The notes under the pieces were generated by a model. That model did not search any database, was not told the DNA's origin, and saw nothing but the letters and a program-made list of their open reading frames with translations. The position numbers and the translations under genes are program-made. Below are positions 1 to 8,230 of a stretch of 64,000 nucleotides of DNA, piece by piece; position 1 is the stretch's first letter, and every line of letters begins with the position of its first letter. Source of the DNA: Verrucomicrobiia bacterium. Its GTDB lineage: Bacteria > Verrucomicrobiota > Verrucomicrobiia > Limisphaerales > JADLHS01. The stretch covers positions 60,090-124,089 of the forward strand of contig JAHCLO010000020.1 in the NCBI GenBank assembly GCA_026125285.1. Direction: 5' to 3'.

Positions 1-402
1 TTTTCAAGCCTGACGCCCGATGTCGCTCTCTCCAGTCGGAACGAACTGAGCGCCGACCTGTGGAGCTTCCGGGTAGGCCCCGGTTTCGAAGTCCCCCTGG
101 GACGCCGCGTCTGTCTGGGTTTTGGCTTCGGAATCGAGGCCGGCTGGCTCAACGCCACCCTCTCGTGGAACGAATCCGCCGGGAATTATGGCTCGGCTGG
201 CAAAGTAACGGACGCAACCGCGCTGGTTGGTTTCTACGCCACCGGCAGTGTCGCTTGGCAATTCACCGAACGCTGGAGTCTCGCGGCGGGCATTCAATAT
301 CACAATCTCGGAACATACGAACATTCCTATCATGGCCGCACTGTAACGCTGGACTTGAACAATGCCCTTTCAGTCACCGCCGGGATGGCGTGGCTTTTCT
401 GA
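1..402 (+). CDS. Outer-membrane beta-barrel protein, C-terminal part (5' truncated by window edge)
   Basis: Frame 1 is open from the first base to TGA at 400-402 and gives 133 residues with no start in the window, so the 5' end lies outside. The translation alternates polar and hydrophobic/aromatic residues in strand-length blocks (LWSFRVGPGFEVPLG, RVCLGFGFGIEAGWL, ALVGFYATGSVAWQF, WSLAAGIQYHNLG, ALSVTAGMAWLF). The last residue is Phe, the classic signal for Bam-dependent outer-membrane insertion. This looks like the end of an OmpA/OmpW-like or porin-like barrel of the outer membrane. The ligand is unknown. No helix or enzyme motif is visible. The gene is transcribed toward the CotH gene, but a 332-base gap with a palindromic repeat separates them, so co-transcription is uncertain. 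Confidence 0.8.
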   Translation, partial: FSSLTPDVALSSRNELSADLWSFRVGPGFEVPLGRRVCLGFGFGIEAGWLNATLSWNESAGNYGSAGKVTDATALVGFYATGSVAWQFTERWSLAAGIQYHNLGTYEHSYHGRTVTLDLNNALSVTAGMAWLF

Positions 403-453
403 CGGTCGCCGCAGCCTCATGCCGTTACCTCCGCAGGCCAGTTCGCTGGAAAT

Positions 454-531
454 GTAGCCGCCGAGGTGACGAGGCGGAAAGCGATTGCGCCATGGGCCAA
501 CCAATTCGCCTCCAGACGCAGGCGACGTCGA
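454..531. repeat. REP-like palindrome, copy A (degenerate right arm)
   Basis: The left arm at 454-478 reads GTAGCCGCCGAGGTGACGAG followed by GCGGA. It differs at only two positions from the arms of the palindrome at 25359-25431. The right arm (about 507-531) is a decayed reverse complement, roughly 17 of 25 positions by eye. The two copies 25 kb apart show that this is a dispersed family and not a chance hairpin. Confidence 0.6.
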
Positions 532-620
532 GAGTGGACTCTCTCAACGAATTATCAAGCAACCGGCCAGGCGCCGCCGCCGGCCAGTTGCGCCTCCCAG
601 ACAACAATCCCAAAAGAAGG

Positions 621-636
621 TAAACGATTTTTAATT
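621..636 (+). promoter_or_regulatory. Shared AT-rich upstream element, copy 1
   Basis: TAAACGATTTTTAATT differs at two positions from TAAACGTTTTTTAATC at 6257-6272. Both lie upstream of genes for large secreted proteins, 98 bases and about 180 bases before the chosen start codons. A promoter or UP-element role is inference only. Confidence 0.25.
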
Positions 637-734
637 ATGTCCGTTTAGCCTCGGATGTTAAAATACGCTGTCTGGGACAATGTCTTGAGTTGCTTCGTGT
701 CGCGATCAACTTTGTTCATGAGTATCCAATAATT

Positions 735-3700
735 ATGCGTTTGTTCGTTCTCTGCTTCAGCATGCTTGCGCTGGTCATCCGCCTCGGCTCACCCGCGCAG
801 GCCGGGCCGCTCATCAACGAATTCCTGGCCTCCAACAATTCGATCCACCCGGACAACTCCGATTTCGAGGATTACTCGGACTGGATCGAACTTCACAACC
901 CCACCAGCACCAATGTGTCGCTCGCGAATCACTTTCTGACCGATGACCTCTCGCAGCCGTTCAAGTGGTTGTTCCCAACCAACGCGGTGATTCCGGCCAA
1001 CGGCTATCTGATGGTCCACGCCGATGGCCACGACGCGGCGCCGGGCCAGGCGCACTTGCGCGGTTACTGGCCTTGGGGCAGCACCTTCACCACCCGCCGC
1101 TACCACGCCAGCTTCAGACTCAGCGCGGACGGCGAGGACATTGGCTTGTATCGCACCGCCCAAGCGCCGCAGGACATCACGCTCATCCCGGCCAACGCGA
1201 TCTGGAAGTACCTGGACGCGGGCACCAATCCCGGCGGCGCATGGATGACGTTGAACTTTGATGATTCCGCCTGGCCACAGGGGCCGGCGGAACTGGGTTA
1301 TGGCGACGGGGACGAAGCCACGGTGGTTAGCTACGGACCCAGCGCGGGCAACAAATATCCCACCACCCACTTCCGCCACCACTTCAACGTCACCGACCCG
1401 GCGCGCTTGGGGAACATCCGCCTGCGCGTCAACGTGGATGACGGCGCCATTCTCTATCTGAACGGCGCCGAGTTCGCCCGCCTGCGGATGCCGGCGGGAG
1501 CGGTGACACATACCACCTACGCCAGCGCCGGCCCTTCCCCCGAGAATGGCTTCGAGTTTGTCGAACTACCGCGCTCGCTGTTTCGCGTCGGCGAGAACGT
1601 GTTCGCCGCAGAAGTTCATCAGGTCGCCGCGAACAGCTCGGATTTGAGTTGGGCAGCGGAACTGATCGTCTCCGAGGTCAACGGCCCCGCGATCCTCGTG
1701 GACTCCGTCACCTTCGGCTCCCAGCAGCCGGATATTTCCTATGGCCGTAATGCGACCAACGGGTGGTCGTTCTTCGCCATGCCCACGCCCGATGGCGCGA
1801 ATACGACCGAGCCGCTGCAACAATTCACCCCAGCCTCCGCCGTCACCGCCTCGCTGGACAGCGGTTTCTATCAATCCCCGCAAATGGTCAGTCTCAGCAG
1901 CACTCCCGACGCCGTCATCCGCTACACCTTGAGCGGCGCGACGCCCGACCTCCAATCACCGTTGTACGATTCGCCCCTGACCATCAGCACCAACACGATC
2001 CTGCGGGCGCGGGCGTTCGCGCCGGGTCTGATTCCCGGACCGGTGTTGACGCGCTCTTATTTCATCAACGAACCCACCGACCGAACGCTGCCGGTGATTT
2101 CCTTTGTCGCCGATCCGGCCACCTTGTTCGACAACGTGATTGGAATTTATTCCAATGACACCGCTTATCCCTACAAAGGCCGCGAGATTCCGGCACGCGT
2201 CGAATTCTTTGAACCCGATGGCCAACTCGGATTCGCGGTGAGCGCCGGCATGCGCATTGGTGGGGAGAACATCTGGCGGTTCGCGCAGAGACCTCTGAAC
2301 CTGCACCTGCGCGGCAAATACGGCGACGACTTCATTCCCCATCAAATCTTCCCGGACGAACCGGTGGGCACCTTCGGCAAGCTCAACCTCCGCAACGGCG
2401 GGGACAATTGGGCGCTGGACATGTTGCGCGATGCCATGATGGCGCCGATTTTGCGCGGGCAGGTCGAAAATGATCTGTCCTCGTATCGCCCGGCCGTGGT
2501 TTATGTGAACGGTCGTTATTGGGGCATCCACGACATTCGTAAACAATTCGATCCCCTTTTCTTTGCCAACGAGCATCAACTCGCCGAAGACACCTACGAC
2601 CTCGTGCAATACGCGCATAACGAATCCGGCGTTACCGTCCTGATGGCCGACACCGGCAACATTGACACTTACGAGACGTTCCACGCGTTTTACACCACCC
2701 ACGACCTCAGTCAGCCCACCAACTACGCCACCATGGAAGCGTGGATGAACGTGGATTCGTTCATTGATTACGTCGTCGCCAACGACTTTGGCGTAAACAC
2801 CAGTTGGAGCCACAATCGCGAATTCTGGTGCGCCCGTGCCCCCGGGTCGAGATGGCAATGGAACGTCCCGGACTTTGACCGGTGCTTTGATTCTCCCAAC
2901 CTGCAAAGCTCGCTGATTGACGACTTTCGCGCCAGTTATCCGCTCTTTCGGGCGCTCGACGACAATCCCAATTTCGTCAACCGCCTGCTGCAACGCTACG
3001 CCGCGCATCTCGGCAGCACGCTGTATTCAAATCGTTTCAACGCAATTCTCGATTCCCTTGCCAGCGAGGTGGAAGGTGAAATCCCGCGCCACATTGCGCG
3101 CTGGGCCGCCGTGGGCGGCATGCCCTCGCTCGCCGCGCGGCAGGCGCAACTGGACGAGATCAGACAATTCACCGTGGGCCGGCCCGCTTATGCCGTGAGC
3201 CGTTTGCAGACCGAGCTGGGCCTCAATCGGGGCATGGCCGACCTCGCGGTGACATGCACCCCAACCGCTGGCGGCAACGTCCGCATTGCCGGCGTGCCTC
3301 TGACCCCGGAGTGGAACACCACGATCGGGCTCTTCCTGAACACTCCGGTGGAAATCACCGCCGAACCGGCGCCCGGTTACACCTTCCTGAACTGGAGCAC
3401 GGGCGAAACTAATCCCACCATCACCCTCGTGCTCACGGACAATGAAAGCCTCACCGCGAATTTTCAGCCCGGCGTCGAAACGGTACTGCCCTCCAACCTG
3501 ACCTCCGACACCACACTCACGGCCGCCAATTCGCCCTACACGCTGACCAATGACTTGATCGTCCCGGAAAATGTCACGCTTACCCTCGGGCCAGGTGTAA
3601 AATTTCTGCTGCCTCCGGCGCGCAACCTCGAGGTCCATGGCACGCTGTTGATCAATGGCACCTCGAACGCGCCAGTTGAACTGCGCGCCCGCACCGCCCG

Positions 3701-5960
3701 GCCCTGGGGCAATCTCAGTTTCGTCAATGCCACCGGCCACTCCGTGCTCACGCATTTGATCGTGCGCGACGCCACCGTCAGCCGGCGCGACCCGGTCAAC
3801 CTAAAAGCTGCCATCTCTGCTTACAATTCCATCCTCACGCTCGACCATGTGGACATTGACGCTAACCTGCCGGTGTTCACCCGATTTGGCGCCACAACGC
3901 TGCGCGACAGCCGCATTCACATCCGCTTCACCGGGGATGGTATCAACATCAAGTTCGGCGCGGGCATCGTGGACAACTGCACGTTTACCGGTGCGGTCAC
4001 GCCAGACACGGACGCAATTGATTTCGACGGCGTCACTGACGGTCTGATCCGTGGCAACCGCATCTACGCCTTCCGCGGTTTCAACAGCGACGCGATTGAC
4101 GTGGGCGAGGGTTGCCAGAATCTCCTCGTTGTCAGCAACCGCATTTATCACATGTTCGACAAGGGCGTCTCCGTGGGCCAAGGCTCGACCGCCTACGTGG
4201 AACGCAACCTGATTGTCAGTTGCGACATGGGCATCGGCGTCAAAGACACCGGCTCCACCGCTTTCGTCAACCAAAACACTTTCGCCCGCAACAACGTGGA
4301 CGTGGCGGCATACGAAAAGAATTTCGGTAACGGCGGCGGCATTGCCCACATCACCAACAGCATTTTCTCCCGCACCAAAAAGTCCCCGGTCACCGTGGAC
4401 GCGCTTTCGAGTCTGTCAGTCCGATATTCCTTGTCGGACACCCTGCCGCTTGTTGGCCCGGGAAATTTGCTCGCCGACCCGCTGTTCACCGACGCCGGGC
4501 TTTACGATTTTTCTCTCACCGCCAATTCTCCTGCGCGCGACACCGGGGACCCAACCCACGCGCTGGACCTGGACGGCACGCGCACCGACATGGGCGCTTA
4601 CTACACTTACCGCACCAACGATTATCCGTATCTCGTTCCCAACCTCGTCGTCGTTAACGAAGTCATGGCGCACTCGCACGATGCCGCGCCCGACTGGATC
4701 GAGTTGTTCAACAACTCCAGCCAGGACCTCGATATCGGCGGCTGGTATCTGAGTGACAGCGCCAACACCCTGCTGAAGTATCGCATCGCGGATGGAACGA
4801 TCCTCCCCGGCAACGGCTATCTGGTATTCTATGAAGACCAACATTTTGGCGCCACCAGCACTGATCCCGGCGCGCTGATTCCGTTTGCCCTCAGTGAGAA
4901 TGGGGAATTGGTCCACATTTTTGGCCCGGGCGATGGCGTGCGACCGGATTACACCGAGCAGGAAGGCTTTGGCGCGTCCGCCACCGGCGTAAGTCTTGGT
5001 CGCTACTACAAAGCCAGCACGCGCACCTATAATTTCATCGCCATGGCTACCCCCACGCCCGGCGTCACCAACAGCGCACCGCTGGTCGGCCCTATCGTCA
5101 TCAGCGAAATCATGTATCATCCGCCGGTGGCCGACGCTGAGTACCTCGAACTGGCCAATATCACCGCGAATGAGGTGACGTTGTTCGACCCCACGACTGG
5201 CACGCCTTGGAAGTTCACCCAAGGCATCACGCACGAGTTTCCCGCCACCCCGCCCCTGACGTTCGCCCCGGGTGAACGGATTGTGCTCGTCCGCAACAGC
5301 GCGGTCTTTGCGCAGAATTACGCGGTCGCCGACGGGACGCGCGTGTTCGAGTGGGACTCCGGCATTCTGGATAACGGCGGCGAAACTTTGGACCTGTCCA
5401 TGCCCGGCGACATCAATAATGCCGGCGTGCGGCAATACATCCGCGTGGATCGGGTGGATTATTCGGATACCGCTCCTTGGCCGGTTGGTCCCGATGGTGG
5501 CGGCACGGCGCTGACTCGCATCAACGAGCACGCTTACGGCAACGACGTTGCGAATTGGACGGAGTCCACTGCCTCGCCCGGCCAGACGAGTTACCAACAA
5601 TGGGCGAACGCCCAAAGCTTCCCGCCCGGCCAAAGCGATCCGGACGACGACCCCGACGGAGACGGAATCCCCAATGCGATGGAATACGCTCTCGGCAGCA
5701 ATCCCCTGCTGTCCTCCAGCCTCGCGTGGAATTTATCCACCCACGACGACACCGCGCTGGTTTCCTTCAGCCTGAACGTCACTCGGCCTGATGTCGGATA
5801 CTCGGTTCAGAAAGCCGCCAGCGCGAGTTTGTCCGGTTGGATCAACCTTCCCGTCACGATCAGTCCCGGCGCGGGCCAGAGTTACACCGTCAGCGCGCAA
5901 GATTCCGGTCTCGATGCCACCGGATTCTATCGCCTGGTCATCGTGTTGTTCAACCAGTGA
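735..5960 (+). CDS. Giant secreted CotH-kinase / lamin-tail / beta-helix protein
   Basis: The 1741-residue product begins with a signal peptide (MRLFVLCFSMLALVIRLGSPAQAG), which is why ATG 735 is preferred to the in-frame TTG at 690. Domains in order: lamin-tail domain (about 24-110), galactose-binding-like sandwich (about 170-330), chitobiase-type C-terminal sandwich (about 390-450), CotH kinase-like domain (about 452-815, with VYVNGRYWGIHDIRKQFD and the WNVPDFDRCF metal-site-like motif), InlB-type beta-grasp repeat (about 837-912), right-handed beta-helix (about 916-1290), two further lamin-tail domains (about 1304 and 1454), a DPDDDPDGDGIPN calcium-binding-like linker (about 1634), and a C-terminal module ending GFYRLVIVLF. 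CotH proteins in Firmicutes are secreted protein kinases. Catalytic activity and substrate here are inferred only. The probable location is the cell surface or outside. No convincing Shine-Dalgarno precedes the start. Confidence 0.85.
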   Translation: MRLFVLCFSMLALVIRLGSPAQAGPLINEFLASNNSIHPDNSDFEDYSDWIELHNPTSTNVSLANHFLTDDLSQPFKWLFPTNAVIPANGYLMVHADGHDAAPGQAHLRGYWPWGSTFTTRRYHASFRLSADGEDIGLYRTAQAPQDITLIPANAIWKYLDAGTNPGGAWMTLNFDDSAWPQGPAELGYGDGDEATVVSYGPSAGNKYPTTHFRHHFNVTDPARLGNIRLRVNVDDGAILYLNGAEFARLRMPAGAVTHTTYASAGPSPENGFEFVELPRSLFRVGENVFAAEVHQVAANSSDLSWAAELIVSEVNGPAILVDSVTFGSQQPDISYGRNATNGWSFFAMPTPDGANTTEPLQQFTPASAVTASLDSGFYQSPQMVSLSSTPDAVIRYTLSGATPDLQSPLYDSPLTISTNTILRARAFAPGLIPGPVLTRSYFINEPTDRTLPVISFVADPATLFDNVIGIYSNDTAYPYKGREIPARVEFFEPDGQLGFAVSAGMRIGGENIWRFAQRPLNLHLRGKYGDDFIPHQIFPDEPVGTFGKLNLRNGGDNWALDMLRDAMMAPILRGQVENDLSSYRPAVVYVNGRYWGIHDIRKQFDPLFFANEHQLAEDTYDLVQYAHNESGVTVLMADTGNIDTYETFHAFYTTHDLSQPTNYATMEAWMNVDSFIDYVVANDFGVNTSWSHNREFWCARAPGSRWQWNVPDFDRCFDSPNLQSSLIDDFRASYPLFRALDDNPNFVNRLLQRYAAHLGSTLYSNRFNAILDSLASEVEGEIPRHIARWAAVGGMPSLAARQAQLDEIRQFTVGRPAYAVSRLQTELGLNRGMADLAVTCTPTAGGNVRIAGVPLTPEWNTTIGLFLNTPVEITAEPAPGYTFLNWSTGETNPTITLVLTDNESLTANFQPGVETVLPSNLTSDTTLTAANSPYTLTNDLIVPENVTLTLGPGVKFLLPPARNLEVHGTLLINGTSNAPVELRARTARPWGNLSFVNATGHSVLTHLIVRDATVSRRDPVNLKAAISAYNSILTLDHVDIDANLPVFTRFGATTLRDSRIHIRFTGDGINIKFGAGIVDNCTFTGAVTPDTDAIDFDGVTDGLIRGNRIYAFRGFNSDAIDVGEGCQNLLVVSNRIYHMFDKGVSVGQGSTAYVERNLIVSCDMGIGVKDTGSTAFVNQNTFARNNVDVAAYEKNFGNGGGIAHITNSIFSRTKKSPVTVDALSSLSVRYSLSDTLPLVGPGNLLADPLFTDAGLYDFSLTANSPARDTGDPTHALDLDGTRTDMGAYYTYRTNDYPYLVPNLVVVNEVMAHSHDAAPDWIELFNNSSQDLDIGGWYLSDSANTLLKYRIADGTILPGNGYLVFYEDQHFGATSTDPGALIPFALSENGELVHIFGPGDGVRPDYTEQEGFGASATGVSLGRYYKASTRTYNFIAMATPTPGVTNSAPLVGPIVISEIMYHPPVADAEYLELANITANEVTLFDPTTGTPWKFTQGITHEFPATPPLTFAPGERIVLVRNSAVFAQNYAVADGTRVFEWDSGILDNGGETLDLSMPGDINNAGVRQYIRVDRVDYSDTAPWPVGPDGGGTALTRINEHAYGNDVANWTESTASPGQTSYQQWANAQSFPPGQSDPDDDPDGDGIPNAMEYALGSNPLLSSSLAWNLSTHDDTALVSFSLNVTRPDVGYSVQKAASASLSGWINLPVTISPGAGQSYTVSAQDSGLDATGFYRLVIVLFNQ

Positions 5961-6450
5961 CCAGTAACCCGCAACGTCCCGGGACCTCGCGTAACAGCGG
6001 AGGGGACGCGCGATTTGGCTGCCACCGACCGACGGTTGAGGACGAGAGCTCACCTGCCCGGCGCTCTCCAGACAGTGGGCCTCTTTCGGCTCCATCATTC
6101 CATGACGGCCTTGATGTTTTGCGCGGAGCAACGAAAACCGACCGGCAGGTGCGTACGTTCCGCTTCCAGGCTCAACTGAGTCTCGCGGTAGGCTGTCCAC
6201 GTCCGTCTTCCTGGACTTTCCCCGGGTTTGTCGCCCATCTGCGGACCAGCCGCGGATAAACGTTTTTTAATCTCAGTCTCGTCGAGCCTTCATGCGGTTG
6301 TGTCACGCTCGCATCACTCAGGCAGTGTTTGGCAGGAACATTCCTGCGCTTGCCCGGCCTGTGAAGTTGATCGAGATGCGATTTGATGACGAGAGACAAT
6401 TGGCGGGGGCAGTTACCCGGGGCTTGCTTGTGGTCCAGCCGGGGCGACTC
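5961..6450. other. Intergenic region before beta-helix gene
   Basis: 490 bases separate the CotH gene from the preferred start of the beta-helix gene. The frame of the latter is open back to ATG 6292, but the extra 53 residues are basic and do not resemble a signal peptide. The only notable element is TAAACGTTTTTTAATC at 6257-6272. I see no RNA gene or strong terminator. Confidence 0.5.
6257..6272 (+). promoter_or_regulatory. Shared AT-rich upstream element, copy 2
   Basis: TAAACGTTTTTTAATC matches the element at 621-636 at 14 of 16 positions and stands out from the GC-rich surroundings. It may be a promoter component for the secreted-protein genes. No experimental or consensus support is available. 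Confidence 0.25.
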
Positions 6451-8202
6451 ATGCTCTTGACGCTCACAATCATGTTGACGTTCGCCGGCCTCGTCCAGGG
6501 TGTGGTTTATGTTGACGCGGCTGGGGCTGGCGCGAACGACGGGTCTTCCTGGGCGAACGCCTACACGAATTTGCAGGATGCCTTGGCGTCGCCGGAAGAT
6601 GAAGTCTGGGTGGCAACCGGCGTTTATCGGCCGGCACCGCCCGGCGGCGACCGCAATGCCACTTTTCAACTTCGCAGCGGACGCACGCTGTACGGTGGCT
6701 TCGCGGGCGGTGAAACGAGTCGCACCCAGCACGATCCAACCATGAACCCGACGATTCTCAGCGGGGATTTGCTGGGCGACGACGGCGCCAATTGGACCAA
6801 CGGAAGCGACAACGCTTATCACGTCGTAACCGCGACCAACGTGGACGCAACTGCCGTGCTCGACGGCTTCACGATCACGGGCGGCAACAACGCTGACTAC
6901 GGTGCCGGCGTCCGGCTGGAAAACGCCAGTCCCCGGCTGGCGAACTGCCTCATCGCCACCAATCTTGCCGCCATTGGCGGAGGCCTGTGCGGCGTGGACA
7001 GCGCGCCACTCATTACAAATTGCATCTTCCGGGACAACCTGGCGTGGAGCGGCCGGGGCGGCGCGATTTACACCCAGACCACCACCCCGTTGACCATCGT
7101 CATCCGCGACTGCCAGTTCATCGGAAATCAAGCCTGGGTCAATGCCGGGCCGGGCGATGCCGGTGCCGTCTGGAGCGGATTCAATTGCACACTGGACCTC
7201 AGCAATTCGTTGTTCGAGAGGAACGAAGCGCGCTGGCGTTTTGCTTACGGCAACATGGCGGCCAACGGCGGCGCGCTGGTCGTTTTTGGCGCCGGCAGCC
7301 GGATTGACCGCTGTGTGTTTCGGCAGAATCGCGCGCACAACGGCGGCGCGCTGTGGATTGCGGCGCAAACCACCGTGGCCAATTGTTTGTTGGTCGGCAA
7401 CGAAGCCTATCGCGTCAGCAGTGGCGAGTATGATTATGGCGGTTATGCCGGGACGATTTACGCCGCCGCCGGCACGAATCTGATCACGGGTTGCACACTG
7501 CACGCCAACAAGGCGCGCAGCACCGGCGGGGTCTGGGTGGGAATGGGCGAAACCACCATCGCCAACTCGATCCTCTGGAGCAACACGGCCACGGAAGAGG
7601 ATGCGAAACCCACGGATGCGCAGTTCAACGGCTCGCCCAAGCTGCGGCACAGTTGTATTCGCAATCTTCTTGATCCCATCCCCGGCGAAGACCCGCCCGA
7701 TCCGGCGAAGTATCCGGGTTGCATTACCACCGCGCCGCTGTTCGTCAACGAACGCGGACCGGACAACGTTGCAGGCAATGCGGATGACGATCTGCGATTG
7801 CTGCCCAACTCGCCTTGTCTGGATGCCGGCAACAACAGTTACATCCAGAACTGGGCGCAACTCGACCTCGACGGCGCTTTTCGGCGGCATGACACCGCAG
7901 GCATCCCGGACACCGGCGCTGGCTCTGCCCCCATCACCGACATGGGCGCGTATGAATTGGCGCCGGCGTTGATCTCAACGCTCACGCAAAGTTCCGCGGA
8001 GGAGTTGCGTCTGGATTGGACTTCCCTTGGCGCGGGTTGGCATTACACCGTCGAGTGGGCAGACAGTCTCGCCGGGCCTGACTGGCAGCCCCTCCCGCCC
8101 GCCAACCAGTGGCCCGTCACCAACACAAACGCCGGCTTCAACGCCACCGCGCTGGGCACAAACGGCTTCTTTCGAGTCGCGGCCGGGCTGATTCATCCCT
8201 GA
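6451..8202 (+). CDS. Exported right-handed beta-helix protein with Pmp-like repeats
   Basis: The 583-residue product starts with a hydrophobic export signal (MLLTLTIMLTFAGLVQGVVYVD), the reason for choosing ATG 6451 over in-frame ATGs at 6292 and 6376. Residues about 20-110 contain the VDAAGAGANDGSSWANAYTN opening typical of secreted pectin-lyase-fold proteins of this group. The central helix carries repeated FxxN and GGA[IL] motifs (FRDN, GGAI, FIGN, FERN, GGAL, FRQN, GGAL), the signature of chlamydial polymorphic outer-membrane proteins. A conserved TDMGAYE box closes the helix, and the last 75 residues form a sandwich module ending GFFRVAAGLIHP. No catalytic residues of a lyase are obvious. 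An adhesive or carbohydrate-binding surface protein is more likely than an enzyme. It lies just upstream of the InlB-repeat gene (28-base gap) and is likely co-transcribed with it. Confidence 0.75.
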   Translation: MLLTLTIMLTFAGLVQGVVYVDAAGAGANDGSSWANAYTNLQDALASPEDEVWVATGVYRPAPPGGDRNATFQLRSGRTLYGGFAGGETSRTQHDPTMNPTILSGDLLGDDGANWTNGSDNAYHVVTATNVDATAVLDGFTITGGNNADYGAGVRLENASPRLANCLIATNLAAIGGGLCGVDSAPLITNCIFRDNLAWSGRGGAIYTQTTTPLTIVIRDCQFIGNQAWVNAGPGDAGAVWSGFNCTLDLSNSLFERNEARWRFAYGNMAANGGALVVFGAGSRIDRCVFRQNRAHNGGALWIAAQTTVANCLLVGNEAYRVSSGEYDYGGYAGTIYAAAGTNLITGCTLHANKARSTGGVWVGMGETTIANSILWSNTATEEDAKPTDAQFNGSPKLRHSCIRNLLDPIPGEDPPDPAKYPGCITTAPLFVNERGPDNVAGNADDDLRLLPNSPCLDAGNNSYIQNWAQLDLDGAFRRHDTAGIPDTGAGSAPITDMGAYELAPALISTLTQSSAEELRLDWTSLGAGWHYTVEWADSLAGPDWQPLPPANQWPVTNTNAGFNATALGTNGFFRVAAGLIHP

Positions 8203-8230
8203 GTTGTTCTTCAATTCCCACCAAACAATT

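Larger units (their letters stand above)
403..734. other. Intergenic region with REP-like repeat
   Basis: 332 bases lie between the barrel gene and the CotH gene. Small open frames here (60-623, 466-648) are Arg-rich out-of-frame readings without homology I recognise. The stretch contains the REP-like palindrome at 454-531 and an AT-rich element at 621-636 that is nearly repeated upstream of the beta-helix gene at 6257. Confidence 0.6.

Noticed and set aside
1956..3008. Long minus-strand open frame opposite the CotH gene
   Set aside because: High-GC antisense shadow: Val/Arg/Gly-rich, no fold or motif, fully inside a gene with a clear domain series.
6172..7890. 572-codon minus-strand open frame
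   Set aside because: Shadow of the beta-helix gene; low-complexity Arg/Ala/Val composition and no recognisable domain.
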